A stretch of 64,000 nucleotides of DNA from Warburgia ugandensis (Eukaryota; Streptophyta; Magnoliopsida; Canellales; Canellaceae). The stretch is taken from positions 40,055,880 to 40,119,879 of the forward strand of contig CP141132.1 in NCBI GenBank assembly GCA_035236585.1, in the 5' to 3' direction. The notes under the pieces were generated by a model. The model was given only the letters and a program-made list of their open reading frames with translations, searched no databases and was not told the DNA's origin. Positions 21,421 to 33,254 of this stretch are shown here, in pieces (the stretch's first letter is position 1; each line of letters starts with the position of its first letter). Made by a program: the position numbers and the translations under genes.

Positions 21421-23614
21421 AAAATCATCATGTTCTATTAATTGCATGTGCAGGAAGAGTTGACCCAGGAAAGTGGCATGAGCAGCACCACTTCAAAGGG
21501 GTACATCCTGTATATGTTTATGAGCGACAAAGAGAAGCACCCTAGCCAAGTAAGGGGCCAAGGGCACGATGTGGTCCCTTCCAAATTCTTCCAAACTAGA
21601 AGAAATCCACCAATAGAGAACATGGAAGCATGGAAGGAGAGTATGTTGAATGAGCTATATGCAAAGGTAAGGAATGATTTCTACAAGGACCCTTGGGCTT
21701 TCAAAGGTCCAAGTCAAGATGTTCCCCCTGGACTGCCATCTTACAATAGCTGCACTCCTCCAATCTAATGAGGGGATAGGCAAGCAACAATTTGAAGGAG
21801 ATGTCCCAATCAAGGACATATTTATTAACATGCTTACCTTTTTTCTTTTTCATGTCTTAGTAATTTTCATTTATTCTTATGTATAGGTAATGTCTGATTT
21901 ACAGGTGGATCAGTGCATGTTGCAGCTTCATACATTTGAGAACTACATCATTGTGGCTACACCATACAAGGCATTTTCTATCATGCTTCATTGTAAGTTG
22001 ATGCATCCATACACTAAACATGTGTGCTTACTACTACTCTCCAACCAGATGCCCCTACCATTTCATATTGAAGTTGATGATATCCACATTGTTGGAGATG
22101 CAATTGGATATCATGTAGCTTGCCTGGAGAGCTATATCAAAACAATAATTTTCAAGGAATGTATATGGTATCACATCATCATGTTCAACAATAATTTTAT
22201 TGCATGAACAAAAATTTTAAATACCATTGTGATGTTAAGCAGAAGAAGCACAAGGAGCCACTGAGGTTGAGCTCCTCCCTGGCAACAAACGCAGCGTACC
22301 AATTACCCCATCCTAGGTATTTGTCTATTTTTAGTATAAAATTGAATATCCTTGACTCTTCATATATATATATATTCTTCACTAATGTATGGAAAATTAC
22401 ATTTACACTGTAGGGATCAGGTGTAGGTTCCACCCAACATGCCTCCATTCCTAAGGGTACTATACAGACTAATCAACAAAGATATTGAAATAAGCTCTGT
22501 AAGGATAGAGGCTAGTGCGCTTGCACACGACACTGTGGAGGTTCTAATCATGAAAGAGGACCTCTGAGCCATATGTAATATGGTTCAATTGGAGTACACG
22601 CACATCATTGTCTACATTGGGTATGTCTTGTAATTATTCTATTAAGAATCAAATTGGCATTACTTATTAATAGCACAACATAAGTATTTGACATTAAGTT
22701 TCTATAGATCTTTGTATGATAAATTGCAAAGATTAGAGGTCAAGGACATTTACAAATTCCTTGAACCCAGTGTTATCTCTGCCTAAAGGAGCATTTTCCC
22801 AAGGAGAAACAAATAGAAGATATCATACCTAGGTTCTTAGGTTGTGAAAAGGGGCAAGCCTTACTAATTCCATACAATAGTGGGTAAGTTATTACATGTC
22901 TTACTAGCATTCCACATAAAACTTAATATGTATATAAGTTAAGTTTTTCAAGTTTCAATGAATTGATTATGTATATAAGTCCCATTGGATGCTACTAGCT
23001 TTGGATGTGCATGGAGGAATTGCATTGCTTTTTTTATTCTTGTGGAACACACATTTGAGGCTCGTTGATGGAATTGATCAATAAGTAAGTTTGACTTTTA
23101 TTTTATTCATTGTCATAGTTGGATAACTAATAAATATCTTTCATATATAATGCTTTTACTTATATATGTGTAGTTCATGGTATAAATGGGCCGAGATGGA
23201 AAATGTTAGCCATCCAACAAAACTAACTTGTAAAAGGGTCAAGATATAAGGTTTAATACTTCTTTAGTATAACCCTATAACCTATAGACTTATAATTACA
23301 CATGATATTTGAACCTTATAATTTGTTGACTTTATTGCGCAATGCCCTAGACAACAATCTAGTTGGGAGTGTGGGTATTACATTCTCAGATATATGAGAA
23401 CTCTCATTCGAAAAGGATTTGCCATCTCCCAATTGAGAAAGGTACATATAATTGACTGACCATCATTCTTATAGTTTTCTATATCTTTTAAATGACTCCA
23501 ATAATAATGTTTCCCCATTGATGTAATATTTGTTCTCTTGTAGGTTGATTTGAGGAGCAAGAGAGATTACAACAGAATGGAATGGAGTGAATATTTTTTT
23601 GCTTTTAATTCATA
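20374..23614 (+). pseudogene. CACTA TnpA-like gene: Transposase_24-like plus Ulp1-like C48 peptidase
   Basis: This is an intron-split plant transposase gene. Exon 1 (20374-20663, ATG 20379) has a KARGPIKMEHIIRRK block typical of Transposase_24 proteins. Exon 2 (20755-20970) continues with the RKYILSNANDPYILY block, exon 3 starts at 21052, another lies near 21231-21360, and 21454-21768 holds a TQESGMSSTTSKGY and VPSKFF block. The 3' half resembles a Ulp1-type cysteine peptidase: SHWMLLALDVHGG near 22980 (His), CPRQQSSWECGYYILRYMR near 23342-23400 (Gln and Cys), and a last exon to 23614. Splice sites GT/AG fit at several junctions. Internal stops and a shift near 22790 show it is dead. A DDE transposase is absent. 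Confidence 0.8.
21395..21419. repeat. (AT)n microsatellite
   Basis: About 12 AT units in an intron of the CACTA gene. Confidence 0.9.
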
Positions 23615-23889
23615 GACATCTTATGTTATTGAACATGTATCAATTTTATCATAGATATATAATTTATATTCCACTAATTAGATGCATATATTCTTTTTTT
23701 ATTTATGTCTGTGTACATTTTCTGTATTTCACTAAGAAGTATGAAGAAGTTTGACGTGGAATGTTCGATGTGCATGAATGTATTGTGTAAAATGATTTGT
23801 AGTCTCCACAAATGAAGTGTTAAACTTTAGAAACTGCAAGAACAATGTATAAATAGAAGCCATCAAATGAGCACATGATTGTATTAGCA

Positions 23890-23970
23890 ATATAGGATGG
23901 TTATTGAAAAATCATCCCATACACACACACACAAAACTATATAGGATGGTTATTCAAAATCGTCCTATAT
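23890..23970. repeat. Right subterminal repeats of the CACTA element
   Basis: Copies of TATAGGATGGTTATT and the complementary CGTCCTATAT, with a short CA run between them. They match the motifs at 15505-15820 and mark the other end of the transposon. Confidence 0.8.
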
Positions 23971-24023
23971 TTGTAAATGCCTATTCCTACTCATACTCTT
24001 TTGATGTTTTTGTCATAGTTGTG

Positions 24024-24720
24024 AGCTGTCAAAAGTAGCTTTAGGATTAACTAAACTTTCTCTACACACTGCTCAGCTAGCTAAGACTTCAAAAATCATC
24101 TCTTGCCCATGTCACTCCAACACGGAGGTGACTGGCAAGGTCTTCCATAGAGTGCCTCATAAGGATCCATGCCAATACTCGTATGAAAACTGATGTTGTA
24201 CACGAACTCCATTAGTGGTAGGTGCTCATCCCAATTGCCCTTCCAATCGATGGCACATGTCCTCAGCATGTCCTCTATAGTCAAGATGGTTCTCTCTTAC
24301 TGACCATCTATCTGTGGGTGAAAAGCAATACTAAATCTCAGTGTCAATCCCAATGCCTCTTAAACACTCTACCAATACTTTGATGTGAATCTACTATCCT
24401 TATCAGAGATAATAGTTAGAGGAATACCAAGAAAATTCACCATCTCCCTAACAGACAACTTTGCAAAGATATTAATAGACCGAGTCTATCGGATGGGAAG
24501 GAAATTAGCAGACTTCATCAACTTATCAACAATTGCCCATATCATATCATGCCCACTAGTTGTCCTAGGCAAGCCCACAATGAAATCCATGGTGACATGG
24601 TCCCACTTCCACTTAGGAAGTTCTAAGATTTGCAACATGCCTACAAGCCTCTGATGCTCGACCCTGACCTGCTGATAGGTCAAACATCATTCACTGATGT
24701 CCTTCTTCATCCCATTCAAC
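24024..24720 (-). pseudogene. Tekay-like integrase fragment
   Basis: Read from 24683 downward: the motif KWKWDHVTMDFIVGLPRT carries the first catalytic Asp, and IWAIVDKLMKSANFLPI follows. The 24096-24284 part has [20 protein letters not shown] and [15 protein letters not shown], which lie after the catalytic Glu region. Translation continues with several stops up to the CACTA end. The segment between about 24300 and 24480 is in other frames. A stretch of the C-terminus is missing. Confidence 0.85.
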
Positions 24721-24866
24721 CAAAAATGTTGTCTTAAGTCCCAGTACATCCTTTTACCTCCAAGATGAATAGTGAAATGTGACCAATGTGCCTCCTGAAG
24801 TAGCTCTCACCTCAGGCCATCAACTGTTGGCACCAACAATCTGTCTTGAAAATCTACATCTATGTC

Positions 24867-25420
24867 CTATCCTTTGGAAAAACCTATCTTACTACACAAG
24901 GCATAGGTTTCTTCATCCTTTGCCTGTGCTTGTATAAATCTATCAATGGACATCGACTTAACTAATAGATTGGCATCCACTAACCTCAACTTCATACTCA
25001 GTTCATCAGCCACCACATTAGCTTTCTCTAGTTGGTACCATATCATGAAGTCATAATCCTTAAGATACTCCATCCACCTCCACTGTCTCATATTCAAGTC
25101 ATTTTAGATGAAGAAATATTTAAGGCTCTTATGATCAGAGAAAAATGTCAAATCTCTCTCCATAAAGTTATTGCAGCCATATCTTCAACGCAAAGACCAC
25201 TGCCGCTAACTCCAAATCATGTGTAGAGTAATTTACCTCATGCATTTTCAACTGTCGCAATGCATAAGCAATCACCCTGCATGCTACATCAGCACCAATC
25301 CAAGTCCCCTACCAGATGCATCATAATGTACTACGAAATAGTCAGTGCCTGCTGGTAAGTTCAATACTAGTGTGAAGGTAAGTCTCCTCTTGAGCTCCTA
25401 AAAGCTCATCTCACATGCAT
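24867..25420 (-). pseudogene. Tekay-like RNase H remnant
   Basis: The segment 24867-25097 reads MNMRQWRWMEYLKDYDFMIWYQ and VVADELSMK, the usual end of the RNase H domain. The upstream part up to about 25420 is in shifted frames, including an [13 protein letters not shown] stretch near 25310. Confidence 0.78.
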
Positions 25421-26040
25421 CAGTCCATTTGAATTTCATGTCCTTTCTGGTCAATGTGGTTAGAGGCGGGGCAATTCTCAAGAACCCCTAAATAAACCTA
25501 TAGTAGTAGCCTGCAAGACCTAGAAAACTACATATCTTGGCCACTGTTTTGGGCCAATCTCAGCTCATCACTTCCTCAACCTTCGCCGGGTCACTGCCAC
25601 TCCATTCTTCGAGATAATGTGCCCAAGGAAGTTCACTTTCTTCAACCAAAATGCACACTTGCTGAACTTTTCAAATAAATGATGAGTCTGCATGGTACCC
25701 AGAACAATGTGCAAGTGCTCCTTCTTGCCCATCAAGTATACAAGAATGTTGTCCATGAACACAATCATAAAATTATCCAAGTAAGTTCGGAAGCCGCAGT
25801 ACATGTTATCCGTGAAAACTACAGGTATGTTTTCCAGACCAAACGACATCACCAAAAACTCATAGTGGCCATAACGCGTTTTGAATGATATATTAAAGAT
25901 GTCCTCCTCTGGAATTATTAATTGGTGGTACCCTGGCTTCAAATCAATCTTCGAAAAGATCTATACTGACTGAAGCTAATTAAAGAGGTCTCAATCTTGG
26001 GTAATGGGTATCTATTCTTCACTGTCACACTATTCAACAT
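25421..26040 (-). pseudogene. Tekay-like reverse transcriptase remnant
   Basis: The frame 25568-25942 reads KPGYHQLIIPEEDIFNISF, YGHYEFLVMSFGLENIP, and the catalytic region as VFMDNILVYL. The YxDD motif has changed to FMDN, so the second catalytic Asp is replaced by Asn. The end reads NFLGHIISKNGV. Upstream to about 26040 a shifted frame carries the RYPLPKIE block. Confidence 0.85.
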
Positions 26041-26299
26041 GCGAAGTCAATGCAAAAGCCACATCAATCCGTCCTTCTTCTTCATGAAGAGCACTGGTGC
26101 TCCCCAAGGTTATCCACTAGGTTTAATGCATCTCTTATCAAGCAACTCTTGGTGTGTCCTAAGCACTCTTAGCTTTGCTGATGCCATTCTATATGGCACC
26201 ATTGATATAGGAGCCATGATTAGCATTAACTTGATGGTGAAGCCAATCTCTCTTTGAGTTGGTAGTCCTAGAAGTTCCTTGGGAAATACATCTTAGAAC

Positions 26300-26660
26300 T
26301 CCTTGACAACGTCCTGCTCCTCAATTCAAGGTCCCTCTACTTCCACTGCCATCACACTAGCTAGAAATACTAGCACTCCTTCCATATACGTTTGGCTACC
26401 TTCAAGGCTAAAATGAAATGCTTTCCCATCATATTTTGTCTCCCCTAAAATGAGACTAGAGGACACCCTGGTGAGGAGAAAGAAATTCTCTTCCTTTGAC
26501 AATCTATCATTTTCCAATGTTTTTCCAACCAATCCATCCCTAAGAAGACATCAAAATCAACCATGTCAATTAGGATAACGTTAACATTCATCCTCTCACC
26601 CATGATCATGATAGGTCAATGTTAAAATGACCTACCTCTCTTGTCGTGCTTCACGATTTA
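26300..26660 (-). pseudogene. Tekay-like protease remnant
   Basis: The minus-strand reading NVILIDMVDFDVFLGMDWL near 26520-26580 is the characteristic end of the chromovirus protease. The frame shifts just downstream. Only this C-terminal part remains; the catalytic DTG/DSG motif is not present before the junction near 26660. Confidence 0.75.
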
Positions 26661-27000
26661 GTTATATCCCTTCTTCAACTCACTTATCAATTACCTAATC
26701 AAGTAAATATTTTAGATTCATCATCAATGTCAATTAATACATTAACAATTACAAGGAAATCTACCTATTCTTAATCAAAACTATCAGTTTATCAATCCAT
26801 TCTGATGGTCTATGCTCTAACTATGAATTTTCAAAGTACATTTATTAATTAAAGGTCAAAGAACATGCTGATGGCATCTGATCATCGATCAGATGTTGCT
26901 AGGTTCTTCCATCACTACTCGTTAATACAACTAAGATTATTTGATAAATTTTGATCCAAATTTCATAATTTCAGTCATGCCCTAGTGAATTCACGGTTTT

Positions 27001-27622
27001 AGAATTCAATTGTGGCATTTGATCATGAATCATACATCGCAAGGTAATTGTTCAAAGAGTGATAAATTGAACGACTTAGATCATCTGATCTGTTTCACTT
27101 TAGGATCATAAATTTTTTTACTCATTCTATCAATTTAAGGATGGGAAGCTTATTGGTAGAGTCTGATCATCGCTCAAGTGTTGCCATACAATATTTACAT
27201 AGGAACAGATTGGATGGTTAAGATTGCTCAAACAATTTATAACCAAAATTCACAAATTTTAGCTAAATTTGAGTGAAATAAGCATGCTTTTAGTTTATCT
27301 ATGAATGGATTTAGAATTCAATTGTGGCATTTGATCATGAATCATACATCGCAAGGTAATTGTTCAAAGAGTGATAAATTGAACGACTTAGATCATCTGA
27401 TCTGTTTCACTTTAGGATCATAAATTTTTTTACTCATTCTATCAATTTAAGGATGGGAAGCTTATTGGTAGAGTCTGATCATCGCTCAAGTGTTGCCATA
27501 CAATATTTACATAGGAACAGATTGGATGGTTAAGATTGCTCAAACAATTTATAACCAAAATTCACAAATTTTAGCTAAATTTGAGTGAAATAAGCATGCT
27601 TTTAGTTTATCTATGAATGGAT
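27001..27622. repeat. 312-bp perfect tandem duplication
   Basis: Copy 1 (27001-27312) and copy 2 (27313 to about 27622) look identical base for base over their shared length, beginning AGAATTCAATTGTGGC and ending TTATCTATGAATGGAT. In an otherwise worn LTR this must be a young duplication, or an assembly artefact. Confidence 0.92.
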
Positions 27623-28047
27623 CTAAAAATCAATGGTCAGATCATCAAAAAGAAATCTAGATCTAAGAACCGTATGGATCTAGTTCAAAAATGAATTTCA
27701 TGAGTTGGGTTTAGCATATTGTACCTGATTTATGGTTTTTCTAGCTATTGACGTATCTAGATGAGATGATTTCAATGACAGAAGGTCCAAAATCATTGAG
27801 CATTGTCAATCTCCCCCCAAAATCCTAGTGAAGATGTCTTGATTGTGAAATCTCTATGGGTTCTTACTCTTTTGGACTCGTCTTTGAAGATGACCGACTT
27901 GGATTGATGATCCAAGCTATCGTCATCTTTAGTGAATTCCTACAATTCCGACAATCCATAAACCCTGGTTTTCTTCCCCTCCTTGGTGTGATGCATTTTC
28001 TCAAGTGAGTACAGCTTCTTTCCCCTTCTCACTTTCCTCCCTCTTCT

Positions 28048-28152
<105 letters not shown>

Positions 28153-28728
28153 TCTTCCTCCCTTGTTTCACTCTCTCTCTCTCACTTTGTTGGTCGAGTT
28201 AAGGCAAAATAGACCTGTAGTCTATTTAGTTTTGGTTAAGTAAGGAGGGGTGTCGATATCAATTTAGCTTCCCCTACTTTAGTAATGTTTTTTTTTACTA
28301 AAATACCCTTCTCGTTCATAAGGTCATATCTTCTCCATCCTAACGCTGATTTATGCATTCTTTATGTCATTGGAATCATTTTTTTGTTAGTACAATTAAA
28401 TTTTGAGGTTTTGGGGTTCAATTAGGTGTATTTTTAAAGGTAAATTATGTGTACCCTAAACATGAACATTTTCCAATTTGCATTTATCAAAAGTAATTCA
28501 TAATCATTTGAAATGGAATTTAAAAATTAGGTTCTTATAGTTCATTATTTTTTAGATTTGAGACTCATATGTCTATAGCACAATAGCATGAGAAGTGCAT
28601 GGCACACTGGATTTTAGGTCAATAACGAGTACTCATGACCAAATGGTGCGTAGCTAGATTTTAAGTGGTTTTATAATTGAGAAACATCGAGTAGGAGGCA
28701 ACTCTAATTATATAATATATATATTATA

Positions 28729-28732
<4 letters not shown>

Positions 28733-28817
<85 letters not shown>
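28733..28817. repeat. (TG)n microsatellite, about 85 bp
   Basis: About 42 uninterrupted TG units, preceded by an AT-rich run. The open frames across it are artefacts of the repeat. Confidence 0.97.
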
Positions 28818-28820
<3 letters not shown>

Positions 28821-29218
28821 AGACATACTAATGTGTTTAAGCAATTTATGATTTTGTTGTTTCTCATGTATTTACTATCTGACAATGATTTTACTATCCA
28901 TGTGTGGATATGCATGAGCATGAGATGGTGCATTTAGGAGATATGGTGTGAAGATGCATAGTTTACAAAATGTTTTACTATGTCACTATTGCTTTTGAAA
29001 TAACATGTGTGGATGTTCTAAGTTGATGTTAGCTCAAATTGATTTGGCATGGATTTTCTATATCAACTAAAATGCAATTTCAATATTTTACTATGTTGTT
29101 CATGTGCATCTTATTCTTCAAAATTGCATAAAAAAATGATTGTAGATTTCCTTTAACATTTGCATTTTCATAAATTGTTATATCTTGATAAAACTACCTA
29201 CATAAGCACAAGCTTACT

Positions 29219-29246
29219 GAGATATTGGACTTGTTTATAATATCTC
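29219..29246. other. Conserved hairpin in the 28.5-29.8 kb LTR
   Basis: Stem GAGATATT (29219-29226) with AATATCTC (29239-29246), preceded by CTTACT. It lies 0.6 kb before the LTR end. Confidence 0.7.
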
Positions 29247-29848
29247 ATATTTGAGGAAATAAAATAGGAGAAAGGGAGATGAAGACTAGACTAGGAGTTG
29301 CAAAACAAGTTAGTAAAGATAATGTCAAAACAATGTGTATAGAATCATTGATATTTATCTTTGACTTTTGTAAATAGACTATTATATTATGACTCTTGTT
29401 CATTGCACATGTGGACTTGCACTATTGAACCTTGGATATGTGGCTATTATTGGAATGATATTGTGTGACTATTTACTTTTCTAACTATTTTTTGTTTGAT
29501 TAACTTTGATTTTCAAATCATATATAAGTATACATCTCTACATGGGGTTGAATGGAGATGAAGTGTTTAAATGGTTATATTATGGTTTATCAGGGACTCT
29601 GCATCGAATGCAAGAAATGTGTGAAGTCCAAAAAACTTAGGAGACTATCTAATTTTAGGTAGAAATGAAACAATCATTTTACCAAAAAATCCATGTTTTG
29701 TGAATTAAAAATGGCACTTGGGGTTTTTAAAATTCTTTTACAAAAAATATTTCTAGCTGTTTCTTTTTTAAAACTTCTTTTAAAACTTAGGGCCCCACAT
29801 TTGGAAAATATTTGTAGCAAAGTCATAGTCAAAAATTGGAATGTCACA

Positions 29849-31042
29849 ATCTATCTAGAGTGGAGGATACTTATTCCTAACCATGACTTCAATTAAGTAT
29901 TTAATTGTCCATGTAAAGAACCATTGACCCTTTATTTTCAATAAGAAAAACTAGTTCCTTATGGCAAACATTGAGTGGAATGAATTTTTAGCTTCAACAA
30001 ATCATTCAATTGTTACCTGTAATATTTCCATTTTGCTAGTGCTACACTATGAGGGGCTTTAGAAGTAGAACTGGATCCTAGGATTAGTTCCATGCTAAAT
30101 ACAATTCTTTTAGGGTAATCCTTAACACTATCACTTTCATATTTCAAAATCTAATTTATTCTCTTGTTTCATTTTCATTATAATATCCAAAAAAATAAAG
30201 ATCATTAGCTTGATTCTCTTTATTCCTCCTAAAATGTCATCTAAAACTTCTTATGAAATTCTTTTGGCTTAGAAAATACTTTGTAAAACCAAAACAATCT
30301 GATCCATGTGTTACATTTGTACAACCTCATCCTTATCATTAAGTATCACTTAGCTAATGCTTAATTTTGTAACCCAATAATTAAAAATCATTTTAACTTT
30401 GGTAGCAGACATTTCTAATTTGGGATCATTAGATCAACTTACTCCAAGTAAGATTGATTCATTGAGACTAACTTTCTTCATAGACACTGAAGATATTATG
30501 ATTTATCGTCCTTACTATTTAGTATGACTAAGGATAATTATCTTTTATCTTAATCATAAATAAATATCATATATATGATTCTCCAATCTAGAGGGACATT
30601 AGATTCTTCAGATATCAGCACTTCATTGAATTCTTATAATACCACAATAAATCATTAAAAAATATTCAATAACAGAGTCATGCTTATGCTGTAATTTTCT
30701 TAACTCCATGAGACTTCTTCTATAGTAGTTGGTTTTTCATCCCTCCATTATTCTTAGAATATTTTTGCAAAAAATTAATTAGACACTATGAAGTTCTTTT
30801 TACTTCATCTAGTTTGATGCTACATTCTCCAAAGTTTCCACATAAATAGAACTACCAAATGTTAGAATTATCAATTGGAGACATGAGTTTGTATAATCAT
30901 ATACTCTAAGAACCATACCAAATCCATGAGAATGCTCTCTCTACATTTTCTAGTGAACCTATAATGTGTTTTCATTGTTGACTTGTTATGGTTTTCATAG
31001 TTGTATGGGTATGAGGAATATGAACCTCGCTATGATACCAAT
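29849..31042 (-). pseudogene. Minus-strand chromovirus fragment: RT start and possible PBS
   Basis: Near 29849-30110 the minus strand reads in mixed frames NKYPPL, SKAPHSVALAKWKYYR and FSMELILGSSSTSKAP. These are recognisable as the start of a chromovirus RT (the usual motifs around DLVPGT.PISKAPYRMAP and NKYPLPRID). Further right to about 31000 nothing is readable. The block 31029-31042, on the minus strand ATTGGTATCATAGC, differs by one base from the usual initiator-Met tRNA PBS of such elements. RT start and PBS lie only 1.1 kb apart, so gag and PR are mostly deleted. Confidence 0.62.
31029..31042 (-). promoter_or_regulatory. Probable tRNA-Met primer-binding site, minus strand
   Basis: Minus-strand ATTGGTATCATAGC, one mismatch to the common TGGTATCAGAGC PBS. 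It abuts TGTGATGTCCC at 31043, which could be the complement of an LTR end for this element, or the start of the plus-strand LTR. Confidence 0.6.
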
Positions 31043-33254
31043 TGTGATGTCCCAAGCTTTTAGAAATAATTTTTCAAATATATTTTAAAATAGGAAGGAT
31101 AGCCTTGGAAATTTTTTAAATCATTTGGAAATCATATTACTTATTAGTTTCCAAATGCTACTTCCAACCATGGGGTGTCATTTAAAAACTCCACAAATAA
31201 TGAAAATACTCTCGTAGTTATAATCATACTAGGACCCATTGATTATAGTCCAAACAATCTAAATCCAACCATAATTTATTATAAAAGGTACTTAGTACTC
31301 AACCAAAATTTTGAGTCCAAACAATCTAAAAAGCCCACACTTTATTACTTAGGACTTGGTGCTAAGAAACAAAGTACTTAAGAAAAAGGAGAGTGTTTGG
31401 AACCTTTAGGATGGACATGGAATTAGGAAGAGAGAAAGAGAGGATAAAATAAGAGGAAGGCAAGCAACCATAATACTCCAAAAATCATAGAAAAAAATGT
31501 TGAAGCAAGGGGAATAACTCAAGAGCAAATTTGTTAATTCCAATCTAACTTGACTACAGCTAGGTGAGCATGAAACTACAAGGTTTTCCAAAACTATTCT
31601 AAGAGTTTTACAAAGGAAAAATGTGCCTTTTTCTTACTATTTCCATGTTGGAATGTGTAGAAAAATATTATAGTAGAAATAGTAAAGTTTTGATTTAGTT
31701 TTGCACATGGTTTTAAACGTTTTCTAGTAGATAGAATTAAACATCTCATTACTATATTGGTTAGTATTTTGGGTAGTTATTATACCATGATAAGAACATT
31801 TAAATACATGTTACTCATGCTTAAATTGGTCACTTTTTTATGGTCACCAAGAACTATAAAAATGTGACATGTTATGTTCCACTTGTGAATGTTTTGAGGG
31901 TGATACTCAACATGTATACATGCTCATGCTCGTGTTCTTTGTAGCTTAAAATTATCGTGAATTTAGCTACTATTGTTGCCTTTTTTTGTTGTTGCTAAAA
32001 ATTTCAAGCATGAGAATATAAATGATTCTAATGACTATTTATCATAGAAATTTGGCTGAGAAATATTGGGATTTCATGAGTTTTATTGGCTAAGTTTTCA
32101 TCTTAGTCGTAGCATGTTTGTGCACTATTTTAGGAAAGTTTTTCAAAGGTGCAAACATAGTTTCTTAAAGTGAGTTTGCTTTTGTATTAACAACCATTAT
32201 TTGAGGATATGTTTCACACAAACTGTAGTTCAAAAATAGTTTAGAAAAAGACATTCTTATGGGAAAGACAATAGTGTATAAAATTGGGCTTTACAATGTT
32301 GTTATAAACTCTTTTGAATGTTTTGCAAAGGATTTTAACATGGGCTTTCATCTTACTATTTTAACATGTTAAATAAGCTTCTTTTGAAAGGTTCACCATT
32401 TTGTTGGACTATTGTTGAATGAAATTTCCAATCAATTTTCTTACTATTATATCTTGAAAACAATATGTGTAATCATATTTATAAGAATCTAAAAGTTGAG
32501 TTATGAAAACTGAATCATTAGCAAGTTTGCCTGGCTATTAAAAACATGATTCATAAGAGGTATGTTTTTTAGCATGTTTCCTACCTGAAAGTGGCACAGC
32601 TTAAAATATGATTTTTAAACATATATCATGTCTAGTTTTAGCACCAAAATATTATAAAGAATTAATGTTTCAAATGTACCTTGAAAACCATGTAATTTAA
32701 AGCTAAATGATTCTTGATTTTTTCCCTAAGTTGCACCATGATACTATGTTTTTTAAAAGTGATTTCTAAAAGAGATAATATTACTTGTTTTAGATCAAGA
32801 GTGAAATAGACTAATGAGCCTAATGGGAGCTATGCTAAGAGATTTTTGATAGGCTAGCCACCTAGTCTCTAGCCATTACAGGTAGAAGGATATCCATGCC
32901 CAAAGAGTGGCACCATTTTTCTCAATTATTTTGGACAATACAAACACTAAAGGTGATCACAACACCCTTTTGAGATATATTTGTATACTTCCATGAGGAT
33001 ACAATGGTAGTTCTTTTAGGATACCAAAAGGCACATGTTGTAGCAAAGACAACATGAGGATAGCTAAGCCTATTTGATTTTTGTGTTTTGTACACCCCGA
33101 GATCATGATTAGATTTCACTAGATGAAATTGGATGAGTACTAGATAGTATTGGTAGATGTACCAATAAGAGTTTGGTGAAACTCTATAGCCACAATAGTG
33201 TGACTAAATGATTATTTTGACATCATACTTTTATATTTCTGATGCATCATACTT

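Larger units (their letters stand above)
15394..24023 (+). mobile_element. CACTA (En/Spm-like) DNA transposon, decayed
   Basis: The left end reads CACTCTTTTG and the right end reads GTCATAGTTGTG. Both are flanked by AGC (15391-15393 and 24024-24026), a 3-bp TSD as expected for CACTA elements. The terminal inverted repeats are badly worn, so the exact ends are only probable. Internal evidence is stronger: many subterminal ATAGGATGGTT / AACCGTCCTTTAT motifs in both orientations at both ends, and a gene with Transposase_24-like and Ulp1-like C48 peptidase parts. No DDE transposase (tnpD/Tnp2) is seen, so it is non-autonomous. LTR-B is nested at 16105-19195. Confidence 0.78.
24024..26660 (-). mobile_element. 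Internal region of a Tekay/Del-like chromovirus, minus strand, truncated
   Basis: On the minus strand the order is PR (about 26520-26640), RT, RNase H, IN (ending at 24024), the standard gypsy order. Motifs are chromovirus-like (DRFIQAQAKDEE, WDHVTMDFIVGLPRT). The IN end is cut by the CACTA insertion at 24024. At the other end the protease runs almost directly into LTR-like sequence near 26660, so gag, the PBS and the LTR end are deleted. Confidence 0.82.
28540..29848 (+). repeat. 3' part of a plus-strand LTR
   Basis: The segment ends TTGGAATGTCACA at 29848, a typical LTR end, preceded by the GGCACTTGGGGTTTTTAAAA block that also precedes the end of LTR-B. A hairpin lies at 29219-29246. The LTR has inserted into minus-strand RT sequence (right flank ATCTA, 29849-29853). 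Its left end was not found and may be truncated near 28540. Confidence 0.6.
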
